Assembly: GCA_905182125.1 (NCBI GenBank)
Contig: CAJJAV010000006.1
Location: 30,760 to 94,759 of the forward strand
Source: an uncultured Candidatus Poseidoniales archaeon
GTDB lineage: Archaea; Thermoplasmatota; Poseidoniia; Poseidoniales; Poseidoniaceae
Length of the DNA stretch: 64,000 nt
Direction of reading: 5' to 3'
Position 1 is the first letter of the stretch, and every line of letters starts with the position of its first letter. Below are positions 10,600 through 18,930 of the stretch, in pieces. The notes beneath the pieces were generated by a model. It was not told the DNA's origin. It made no database searches and was given only the letters and a program-made list of their open reading frames with translations. The position numbers were made by a program, and so were the translations under genes.

Positions 10600-11892
10600 T
10601 CACGATTTGGCATGTATCTTCAACACGTCACCGTCTTGAAGTTCATAATCTGAGCCAACAACTCGGCGACTCCGTCCGTCGACACCTCGAATAAATCCGT
10701 CACCGAGATCGCTGTGTACCTTGTATGCAAGGGCCTTGGCCAGGATTGCAGATGGTACAACAAATGCATCTGGGAGAATTTTTCCATCACCGTCCGTCCA
10801 TCGTGCTTCGTCTTGGACGGGGTACACAACAATGTGGTCCAATTCGTCAAACAAGACGGTGTCAAGCACGGTGGCCACGCCAGTTCCTTGATTGGAGTGA
10901 AGGCGTTCTTGCATGTGATCCAAGGCTTTGAGTTGGGCTTCATTCAATGAGGAGGCGTCAGTAAACGAAAAACCGTTCGAACCAGGCACATAGGCGATGA
11001 GTTCTGCGCCAGCAGCACGTCGCAAGCCAAGTTCAACATCAGCCATGCAAGGTACGATGATGCCATTCGCCACCACGCCGTCTAAGACGCCCTCGGGGGC
11101 GACATCAAATTTGTTAGCAGCGATGTGAATCGGGAACAGCGCCTTTCGCAAGTGGACGGCGAGGGAAGCAATGACTGATTCTTTCCAATCCCAAGGAGAG
11201 CCCAATTCAGTTTGCTCTGAGCGAAACGCTTCATATGCGGAAGTAACAGATTGAAGGGTTGCTCCGAGCCCTGTCAGCCGTTCATGGATGAAGGAAGTCA
11301 ATCCTTTGTCGCCTTCTGCTTGGACTCTTCGAACGCCACGAACCCACCCATCGTTCAGCAGACCTGCAATCCAAGCATCAAGTTCGAGACCCAGGAATTC
11401 AATTTCTTCATTCACCCTCGAACGAGCGGTTTCAACCGTCTGGTTCAATCCCTGAGGGTTGCCTTCGAGATCGGTGCTGCCTGCTGCATCCACCACCTGA
11501 ATCAGAGCGTTGCAGTTGGCAAGGTCAGCCAAGAAAGCATTGCCACGTCCCCGGCCCTCACTCGCACCGGGTACCAAGCCGGCAATATCGACGAGGAAAC
11601 AGGGCACAAGTCTGCGATGGCCAACGCACGAACCAGTCCGAGGCTCGCACAGGCTACCTTCCCTCGCATCATCATCGGCAACGGGCTCAAGCCTTCCTTC
11701 AGCTTCCAATTTCGCACGAAGGTCCTTGCACGGGCATGGGAGACGGGCAGCAACAAATGCTACACCGACGTTTGGTTCAATGGTACAGAAGGGGTAATTC
11801 GCAATGTCAACTTTAGCTAAAGTAGCAGCACTGAAGAATGTTGATTTGCCAACATTTGGTTTGCCAACAAGGCCGATTCGCACCTTGTTCAC
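10600..11892 (-). CDS. ychF: YchF/OLA1-family GTPase/ATPase
   Basis: 'MNKVRIGLVGKPNVGKSTFFSAATLAKVDIANYPFCTIEPNVG', 'DIAGLVPGASEGRGRGNAFLADL', C-terminal TGS-like domain. Confidence 0.9.
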   Translation of the reverse strand: MNKVRIGLVGKPNVGKSTFFSAATLAKVDIANYPFCTIEPNVGVAFVAARLPCPCKDLRAKLEAEGRLEPVADDDAREGSLCEPRTGSCVGHRRLVPCFLVDIAGLVPGASEGRGRGNAFLADLANCNALIQVVDAAGSTDLEGNPQGLNQTVETARSRVNEEIEFLGLELDAWIAGLLNDGWVRGVRRVQAEGDKGLTSFIHERLTGLGATLQSVTSAYEAFRSEQTELGSPWDWKESVIASLAVHLRKALFPIHIAANKFDVAPEGVLDGVVANGIIVPCMADVELGLRRAAGAELIAYVPGSNGFSFTDASSLNEAQLKALDHMQERLHSNQGTGVATVLDTVLFDELDHIVVYPVQDEARWTDGDGKILPDAFVVPSAILAKALAYKVHSDLGDGFIRGVDGRSRRVVGSDYELQDGDVLKIHAKS

Positions 11893-11911
11893 ACACCCAC
11901 GCTTAACGAAA

Positions 11912-13888
11912 TCACTCTTCTTCTGAACCTTGACTGGCTCGGATTTTCATCAAAGCAATCTGGAGTTCTGGGAGGTTGATTTTTCCATCACCATCAAGAT
12001 CCATTGCTTCTAACAATGCGCCCATTCCCCATGGAGGAAGGTTGGCGATATCTGCACCCTTCAACGCTTTTTGGAATTCATAACCATCGACGGTTCCTGA
12101 GTCATCAAGGTCAATTGATTTGAAAAATTGAGCAAGCGACTGGTCTGATTTGTCAAGGTAGTCCGCAAGCATGACAAGTTCTGACGCTGGTTCTTTTTCA
12201 TCGTCTGGGAATTCTGTCACTTCGTCGTTGTGCAAATGAGCACCAACGGCGATGATGGTCGATCCTGATTCTTCTTCAGTGTGACCGACGTTGAGTTGAG
12301 TGTCGATACCGACCCCACGGCCCAGAAGGGTGCGGATGGTTGTCGATCCTTCCACAAGCGTGTAGGAATCAATGTCGCTTACTGTGCTTGATTCCTCAGC
12401 ATCAGCGTTGCTTCGGTTCCCGGTTCGAATCATGATCAACGCAGCCATGATGGCAGCCAGAGCGCAGAGGTAGAACAGAGCAGAGGAAACCAGAAGGAAA
12501 CCGCCACTGGATGGGACGGCTTCTTCAACGCCGGAATTGACGACAGCCTGGGTTGTGAAATCTCCCATCAAGCGAACGATGGTGGATGTGGCTCCACCAA
12601 TGAAAGTGAACCAGACAGCGAGTTGGGCGTTCGAAGGGTTAGCAAGTTGCTTACGAGCAGCCAGTGGGTAGGCTGTGAAGATACTTGCAAGCATCATTAA
12701 GCCGCCAACGGTGTACATGAATCCTTGATCCACGGTTTCAGCCATGGTACCAAGGTTACCGAGGCCGACAAAGACATCCATGCCGGTGAAGTAACCGCCA
12801 ACAGCAAACACTGGCAAGAGGAGCATAGCCCCTGTTGCTGCAAATGCGCCTGGACTCTTGACAATTGCTTCTGCATTGGATTTTGCTGTGATCAGGAGGT
12901 TGAACGAACCTGCAAGGATTGGTAGCAAGCCAAGGGTGAGCAAAATTGCGCCGAGGTTTTGGAGCAACTCAGCGCTTGAAGCAGCCGTCATGTAGAAGGG
13001 TGGAATGGTGAGGAAGAGCAAGACCATGTTGACCTTGAGCAGGGATTCAGACCAAACAGGCGTGCCTGTGGTGAACGGGATGATATGGTATGCGAGTCCG
13101 AACATGAGAGCAAGTGGCACCCATCCGGTGATCACGTGTTCAGCCATCCAAACCGTCTGAGTAGACCCAGCAAGATCACCGAAGAAGGCCATCATGCCAC
13201 CTGCAATCTTAGCCACAAGGGCGAGAACGAGGAACCATGTTGTTGGGGTGATGTTTTCTGAATCACGGTTTGCAACGGTGATCAAGACGTTGATCAGAAT
13301 CGCAGCGTGGAGCAGACCCGCAAGAACGAAGGCAGACAGGTTGGTGACATTCTCAATGATGCCAGCCTCGTTATTCAAGGACACGAAGGAGAGAAGCGCT
13401 GGGAGCAAGAGGTAGGCTACTGTTGAAACTGTCAACAGTAATGCGACCATTGATGCGCTCTTTTCACTGGCCAATCGGCCCTTTGCAGTTCGGGATACCG
13501 CAACAAGAGCGCCACCAATAAGCATGTAATTGAGCGCCGTCATGAAGAAGACGTTCGTGTACGTGGTGAGCATCGAACCGTCGTCGTACGACCAGCCAAT
13601 GCTGGCGAGGGAATTCAATGCAGCTCCATCATAACTGTGCCATAGACCGAGGAAAGAAGCAATGGCTGCAAACAAAAACCAAACCATACCGAAACGGATC
13701 CATGTTTTGCTTCCACTTCCTGCTTCGTCATTGAACAAATCAATGAGGCCGGCTGGGGCTTTGTTAAGCAAAAAGAGACCAATTTGTTGCAAAGGGGCAC
13801 TCATGCCACCGATGCCTTTGACGAGGTAATTTGCTGTCAGCGCCAGGATGGCAAGTAAAAGGCCGGAAGTAATGAAGACGGTTTCCAT
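11912..13888 (-). CDS. Multi-pass membrane protein homologous by eye to cbb3-type oxidase subunit I (CcoN) but lacking heme and most CuB ligands; two C-terminal EF-hands
   Basis: 'EHVITGWVPLALMFGLAYHIIPFTTGTPVWSESLL' aligns to CcoN 'GHNAVGFFLT..FL..MYYFVPK....PVYSYRLS'. EF-hands 'DLDDSGTVDGYE' and 'DLDGDGKINLPE'. Confidence 0.7.
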   Translation of the reverse strand: METVFITSGLLLAILALTANYLVKGIGGMSAPLQQIGLFLLNKAPAGLIDLFNDEAGSGSKTWIRFGMVWFLFAAIASFLGLWHSYDGAALNSLASIGWSYDDGSMLTTYTNVFFMTALNYMLIGGALVAVSRTAKGRLASEKSASMVALLLTVSTVAYLLLPALLSFVSLNNEAGIIENVTNLSAFVLAGLLHAAILINVLITVANRDSENITPTTWFLVLALVAKIAGGMMAFFGDLAGSTQTVWMAEHVITGWVPLALMFGLAYHIIPFTTGTPVWSESLLKVNMVLLFLTIPPFYMTAASSAELLQNLGAILLTLGLLPILAGSFNLLITAKSNAEAIVKSPGAFAATGAMLLLPVFAVGGYFTGMDVFVGLGNLGTMAETVDQGFMYTVGGLMMLASIFTAYPLAARKQLANPSNAQLAVWFTFIGGATSTIVRLMGDFTTQAVVNSGVEEAVPSSGGFLLVSSALFYLCALAAIMAALIMIRTGNRSNADAEESSTVSDIDSYTLVEGSTTIRTLLGRGVGIDTQLNVGHTEEESGSTIIAVGAHLHNDEVTEFPDDEKEPASELVMLADYLDKSDQSLAQFFKSIDLDDSGTVDGYEFQKALKGADIANLPPWGMGALLEAMDLDGDGKINLPELQIALMKIRASQGSEEE

Positions 13889-13900
13889 ACATCACACCTC

Positions 13901-14182
13901 CTAATCGACGATGACCTCTGCTAAAACAGATGCAACAATCGCACCTAGGCCAATCAAGAGCCCAATGAGGTAGTACCAGATGCCACTGCCGCCGAGATTA
14001 CCGATCAATGGCACGAGTTCACCGAGGAGTGGGATGTTATCCCATCCAAAGACATTTGAGAACAAAGCGAGCATGCCGATGACGCCCACAAAGAAGAGGG
14101 TCAAAAGAATACGACTGGAAGCCGGTTCGCCGGTTCCAACGGTTACATCAGGAAGACTGGTTGCGTTTGTCATGAGGTTCAC
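13901..14182 (-). CDS. Small two-TM membrane protein upstream of, and probably co-transcribed with, the CcoN-like/EF-hand gene
   Basis: 93-aa ORF, two hydrophobic segments, 12-bp gap to the downstream gene. Confidence 0.6.
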   Translation of the reverse strand: MNLMTNATSLPDVTVGTGEPASSRILLTLFFVGVIGMLALFSNVFGWDNIPLLGELVPLIGNLGGSGIWYYLIGLLIGLGAIVASVLAEVIVD

Positions 14183-14280
14183 CCGAACAAGACCCCAAAG
14201 GGGACATTCCGCCCACTCGTACAGCAGTCATAAAGATTCACACCCCGCAAAGAGGGATACGAGGGATTGCTGGCAACCAC

Positions 14281-15447
14281 TCAAGGCGCCCGGAGAGCGT
14301 TCAACATGTTGCCTCGGCGAGGTTTGGAAATGCCAAGTGGTGTTGGCAATGCGTGCTCTAAAGCGACTTCTTCAGCCCATGCTTTTTGGCAATCACATGC
14401 AAGTCCATCAAACTCTTGAATATCACCTGAAACCGCATAGCGTTCGATTGCAGCAACAACATGTGAGTCGCAAGCACCACAATTGTGCGCACCACGGACC
14501 CTTCCACCTGCAGTAGGATGAACGATCAGCCGACTCACTTGGCCAGCGCCTCCGTTTCCGGTCCCTTGAGGATGGATGGTTGGATGGGCCCTGGTGATCA
14601 TTTCAACAAGTGACCACAACCAAGGTGGCCGATACTCGTTGTGCCTGTGCAATCGATCGATGATGGTCCCTCGTTGGATGTTCATTGGATTCACTGAAAT
14701 TTCATCGCTTCGGTCTGCAACGGCTTCAATCCACTTAACGCCGTGCAGCAAAGCATCGGCTTCGTTCATGAATGGGGGTTTGAACATCAGGTATGTTTTC
14801 ACGCGAATGTTGTATTTTTGGAGGTTTGTCACGGCACGATCCCACGATTTGGTGGTGAATCCTTTGTTGACGTGGAACCTTAACACTTCGTCATCATAGG
14901 CTTCGAGACCAATTGCAACAGCAAAACTGGTGTTGATCGAGGTTGCCCATTCGAGCTTCTCTTCCGTCAGTTGCTCACAACGAGATTCTACAATCAATTC
15001 CTTGCCGAGTTCTTGGCATTCACGAAGCACGGTTTCTTGGAACGGGACGGGAATCTCTCGGTCTTCGAGCAGTGACCCGCTGGTGTAGACCTTGACCATG
15101 CCATGGTCCTTGAAATCATCAAATTTATTTTTTGCATAAGCCCATTGAGCATGCAAATCTTCGTTGGTTACATCGTCACGTGTGTCGTTGAAATAACCGC
15201 AGAACGTACAGCCGCTCGACCACCACCAATGGCAACCCTTGGTCCGCAGAATGACGGTGACTGCACTGGTTGGTGTGCCATCAGCAAGTGTTTCTGGCGT
15301 GAAGTACACCGTAGCAGGTTCGTTGGCATCCCAAGACTGTTGTCTGGCCTTTGCCCAGGGCGTGTTGGCAGGGGCTTTGACCAGGTCGTGAATGCGGGCA
15401 CCTTTGTTGCCTTCGCCGACCAATGTGAGTGATTTATGATTCGACAT
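14281..15447 (-). CDS. Archaeosine biosynthesis radical SAM protein RaSEA
   Basis: 'TKGCHWWWSSGCTFCGYFNDTRDDV' cysteine motif, 'KVYTSGSLLEDREIP', 'ELIVESRCEQLTEEKL'. Confidence 0.8.
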   Translation of the reverse strand: MSNHKSLTLVGEGNKGARIHDLVKAPANTPWAKARQQSWDANEPATVYFTPETLADGTPTSAVTVILRTKGCHWWWSSGCTFCGYFNDTRDDVTNEDLHAQWAYAKNKFDDFKDHGMVKVYTSGSLLEDREIPVPFQETVLRECQELGKELIVESRCEQLTEEKLEWATSINTSFAVAIGLEAYDDEVLRFHVNKGFTTKSWDRAVTNLQKYNIRVKTYLMFKPPFMNEADALLHGVKWIEAVADRSDEISVNPMNIQRGTIIDRLHRHNEYRPPWLWSLVEMITRAHPTIHPQGTGNGGAGQVSRLIVHPTAGGRVRGAHNCGACDSHVVAAIERYAVSGDIQEFDGLACDCQKAWAEEVALEHALPTPLGISKPRRGNMLNALRAP

Positions 15448-15504
15448 CGAAGTCCCCCTTGATTCTACTGGCTGGTCGAGTGTGTTTCAATCCACCGACG
15501 CGGT

Positions 15505-16353
15505 TCAAGCCTTCGGATGAAACAAAATTGATGCCCCTGCCTGTACAAATTGACCCTTTGGATGCCTAGGATCGTTCATCTCTGCAGAGATCAAAGAGGA
15601 AGTGAAGGCTTGGGCAGGAACACGTACATCGACACGAGAGCCGAGGCGAATCATTCCATACCTTTGGCCACGCCTCATTTCATCTCCGATGCCTTGCCAA
15701 GGTATGATTGTGCGAGCGAGTGCACCTGAAATCTGCGTCACTTCGATTCGAACCCCATCATTGCTCAGGAACACGGTTCGCACCCGTTCGTTGTATTCGC
15801 TTTCTTTTTTGTAAGCGGCGAGAAATGGTCCGCGCTTCAAACCCTTTCCAGTTCGATGCTCCATGCGTTCAATGGTTGAAGCCATTGGCGCACGGTTGAC
15901 GTGCACGTCAAGCGGAGACATAAACACGGCAATACGAACCACATCGTTTGGATCTTCATCGCCGACAGCAACTGCTTCGAAGCGTTGTTCAGTAGCGAAG
16001 GAAAGGGGTGTTTCGCATGGGCTAGGCATCCAATCACCACTTAGGGGATCGCTTTCGGTGAGCCCCGTGTCGTGTTCTTTTTTCGAAGGACGGTGCCCTG
16101 TGGCTCGTTCTCGACGGATGAACATGACATGCCCGTCGGCTGGAGAAACTAAAATTCCAGATGCTTTTGGAATCGGACGGTCTGGATCGCGCCAGAAGTT
16201 GACAAAAAAGGCCGAGGCCATCAGGCACAGGATGCCGAAAAGAGGGACGAGTCCGCTCAACGGATCAATAAGTGAACCGACAATGATGGAACTTACGCCC
16301 ATCATGAAGGTGATCAGCACCGGCGCATGGCCGCCATGGGCCAGCCCAGTCAT
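15505..16353 (-). CDS. Phosphatidylserine decarboxylase family protein
   Basis: 'FFVNFWRDPDRPIP', 'LVSPADGHVM', 'SPLDVHVNRAP', 'GMIRLGSRVDVRVP' (Gly-Ser processing site). Confidence 0.85.
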   Translation of the reverse strand: MTGLAHGGHAPVLITFMMGVSSIIVGSLIDPLSGLVPLFGILCLMASAFFVNFWRDPDRPIPKASGILVSPADGHVMFIRRERATGHRPSKKEHDTGLTESDPLSGDWMPSPCETPLSFATEQRFEAVAVGDEDPNDVVRIAVFMSPLDVHVNRAPMASTIERMEHRTGKGLKRGPFLAAYKKESEYNERVRTVFLSNDGVRIEVTQISGALARTIIPWQGIGDEMRRGQRYGMIRLGSRVDVRVPAQAFTSSLISAEMNDPRHPKGQFVQAGASILFHPKA

Positions 16354-16362
16354 TGGAAAGCC

Positions 16363-17163
16363 TCACTCTGCCCAGGGGTCTTCACCGTCGGACCAACCTT
16401 CTGCGGAGGCCTCTTTGGCTCCCACTTCGGCGGCTTTGGATGGTTCCTCTGCTGGTGCTTCTGCTGGTGCTTCTGCGCTGGTGTCCGAAGTGCCCTCTTC
16501 AAGAGGTTCTTCGACTGCTTCATCAGCAACGATTTCAACGGTAGATGAATCGGTGTCAGCGGTGATTTGTTCTGCCTTTTCGATGGTCATGTCGGCTGCT
16601 CGTGCATCGACCATGTCGTCCATTCGCTCAGTAAAGGCACGGGACATGTGCTGTGATTTGCGCTCGGCTTCGACCGCTCGCTCAATCATCTCATAGCGTT
16701 GCTTGATGGCCTTGTTGAGGTCTTCGAAGATTTGCATGTGATCGACGTACCAGTCGTCACGGGCCTTCATTTCTGAAACGGCGAGGCGGAGATCGTTGTC
16801 GAGTTCTTCTGCAATTCCAAACACCTTGCCGAGGCGGTCTTTTTCACGGGAGTACTTCTCTTCCATCTTTTCGAGTTCTGGCTTGAGATGTTCGACTTGC
16901 TTTCCTGCCTTTACAGCACGAAGTTCGAGTTCTCGGACCCGGATTTCACGCTCATTGAGGAGCGCTTCTTGGGTTTCTTTCTCGATTTCCCGTTCAATGA
17001 TTTCCTTTTCGAGGACTTCATTTTCAGTTCGTGAGTCAAAGAGGTCCTTTTCTACAGCTTCATACGCTGCAAACAACTTCTGGAGACGGTCCGTCTCAGT
17101 CGAGAGTTGTTCCTCAAGTTGCTGGATTCGAATCTCTGGCGTGACGGTCCCTTCTTCTGTCAT
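16363..17163 (-). CDS. Coiled-coil protein with acidic/Ala-rich C-terminus
   Basis: Heptad-like E/K/L-rich sequence; likely start 'MTEEGT' preceded by GGTGA. The track ORF begins at 17268. Confidence 0.6.
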   Translation of the reverse strand: MTEEGTVTPEIRIQQLEEQLSTETDRLQKLFAAYEAVEKDLFDSRTENEVLEKEIIEREIEKETQEALLNEREIRVRELELRAVKAGKQVEHLKPELEKMEEKYSREKDRLGKVFGIAEELDNDLRLAVSEMKARDDWYVDHMQIFEDLNKAIKQRYEMIERAVEAERKSQHMSRAFTERMDDMVDARAADMTIEKAEQITADTDSSTVEIVADEAVEEPLEEGTSDTSAEAPAEAPAEEPSKAAEVGAKEASAEGWSDGEDPWAE

Positions 17164-17264
17164 GGTTTCACCGGGAGGCAAGCCTCCATGCGAGTCCACC
17201 GAACTCCACCCTATCAAGCCGACGCCTAAACGACCCCGTAAATCGCCTTGAATGCGCGCGTTGG

Positions 17265-18230
17265 TCATTCGCAGAGGGCGTTGGTTGCTGACACGAGTTC
17301 GCGAGCAATGCTTACTTCACCCATTGAATGTCCAGCGTCTGGCACCATAATCAAGCGACTGTTTGGTAATACTTTGTGCAACTCCCAGGCACTGCGGGCA
17401 GGACAAACCACATCATATCGGCCCTGTACAATCACCGTAGGAATGTGTTCAATAATGGATGCGTGGTTGAGGATATGTGCTTCTTCGACGAAAATGGCGT
17501 TGATGAAATAGTGGCATTCGATGCGCGCAAAGGCGACTGCGAAATCCAAATCATCTGCTTTTTCGAGGTAAGATGGATCAGGGAACAACCTGCTCGTAGC
17601 CATCTCCCATCGGGTCCATTCCTTTGCTGCAGCACGACGAACTTCGCCATCTTCACTGGTGAGGCGGGTGTAATAGGCTTGGATCAAATCTGAACGTTCT
17701 TCTTCTGGAATGTGCTCCCTGTAGGGTTCGAAAGCATCAGGGAATATGTGACTGGCACCGTCTTGGTAGAACCATTTCAGTTCACTCTTTCTGCACATGA
17801 ATATGCCTCGTAGAACGAGACTGATGACCCGTTCTGGGTATGTTTGGGCATAAATGAGGGAAAGCGTCGAACCCCATGAACCTCCGAAGACGTGCCATTC
17901 TTCAATGCCAAATGACACCCGAAGCGCTTCAATATCAGCCACCATTGCCTGAGTTGTGTTGTCTCTCAATTCGGCATGAGGTGTGGATTTGCCACAACCG
18001 CGTTGATCGAATTGTATGATGTGAAATTGCTCGGGGTCGAAGTATTGTCGGTAAGCTGGTTGGCCTCCGCCGCCGGGACCGCCGTGGATCACGACAACTG
18101 GAATTCCTTCTGAGTTTCCTGTTTTTTCCCAGGCGATTGTATGAAGGTCCGTCACTTGAAGCGTTCCGGCCTCATAGGCATCAATAGGTGGGTAAAGCAC
18201 ATCTTCGAGTGTGGCGGTTGTGTCCAGCAT
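17265..18230 (-). CDS. Proline iminopeptidase-like alpha/beta hydrolase
   Basis: 'VVVIHGGPGGGG', 'DQRGCGKSTPHAELRDNTT', 'VFGGSWGSTLSLIYAQTYPERV'. Confidence 0.85.
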   Translation of the reverse strand: MLDTTATLEDVLYPPIDAYEAGTLQVTDLHTIAWEKTGNSEGIPVVVIHGGPGGGGQPAYRQYFDPEQFHIIQFDQRGCGKSTPHAELRDNTTQAMVADIEALRVSFGIEEWHVFGGSWGSTLSLIYAQTYPERVISLVLRGIFMCRKSELKWFYQDGASHIFPDAFEPYREHIPEEERSDLIQAYYTRLTSEDGEVRRAAAKEWTRWEMATSRLFPDPSYLEKADDLDFAVAFARIECHYFINAIFVEEAHILNHASIIEHIPTVIVQGRYDVVCPARSAWELHKVLPNSRLIMVPDAGHSMGEVSIARELVSATNALCE

Positions 18231-18309
18231 GGTTTCGGCCACAGAACGACCGACCATGTGCCTTTCGTTTGAGGGGCATCTTCATGGAACGGGGGGTAAG
18301 CCACGGTGC

Positions 18310-18930
18310 ATGACCACCCGAGCGGCTACTGATTTGTTTTCAGAATGGGCGAACAAGAACAAGGACGAAGGTATGGAGCGCGGCCATGCAGCCTCTGTCA
18401 CTGCGATGCTGAACTTGGCTCTGGCCAAGGTTGGACGACCGTTTTCCGCCATCGATGTCGGGTGCGGAAACGGATGGGTCTGCAGAGCCCTCCAAGCAAC
18501 TGACGGGTGCACGCATGCGGTGGGCGTCGATGGTTCACAGGCCATGATCGAGAAGGCACGCAGCCTTGGCGATGGAGAATTTCATCTCGCTCTTTTACCC
18601 GAATGGCAACCAAGCGAGCGTTTTGATTTGCTTCACTCAATGGAATTCCTCTACTACCTCCACGACCCGGCCACGATGCTCAAAGCACTGCATGATGGTT
18701 GGTTGAGCGATGGTGGTGTTTTGGTGGCCGGAGTGGACCATTACCTCGAAAACGATGACAGTCACGGATGGCCTTCCGCTTTGAATGTCCACATGACATT
18801 GTTGAGTCAAGCACAATGGGAACAAGCCATGAACATGGCTGGGTTTGTTGATGTTGAGATGCATCGAGTCGCAGCAACCGATGATTTTGTCGGCACGCTC
18901 GTCATGATGGGTCGTAAACTGGCCATCTAA
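18310..18930 (+). CDS. SAM-dependent class I methyltransferase
   Basis: 'FSAIDVGCGNGWVCRALQ' motif I, 'VGVDGSQAMIEKA'. Internal start chosen over the track start at 18211. Confidence 0.75.
   Translation: MTTRAATDLFSEWANKNKDEGMERGHAASVTAMLNLALAKVGRPFSAIDVGCGNGWVCRALQATDGCTHAVGVDGSQAMIEKARSLGDGEFHLALLPEWQPSERFDLLHSMEFLYYLHDPATMLKALHDGWLSDGGVLVAGVDHYLENDDSHGWPSALNVHMTLLSQAQWEQAMNMAGFVDVEMHRVAATDDFVGTLVMMGRKLAI

Noticed and set aside
16441-16500. Tandem GCTGGTGCTTCT-type repeat
   Set aside because: Low-complexity coding sequence (AEAPAEAPAEEP) in the acidic tail of the coiled-coil protein.
15863-16696. 277-aa plus-strand ORF opposite the PSD and coiled-coil genes
   Set aside because: Ser/Ala/Arg-rich antisense translation spanning two well-supported minus-strand genes.
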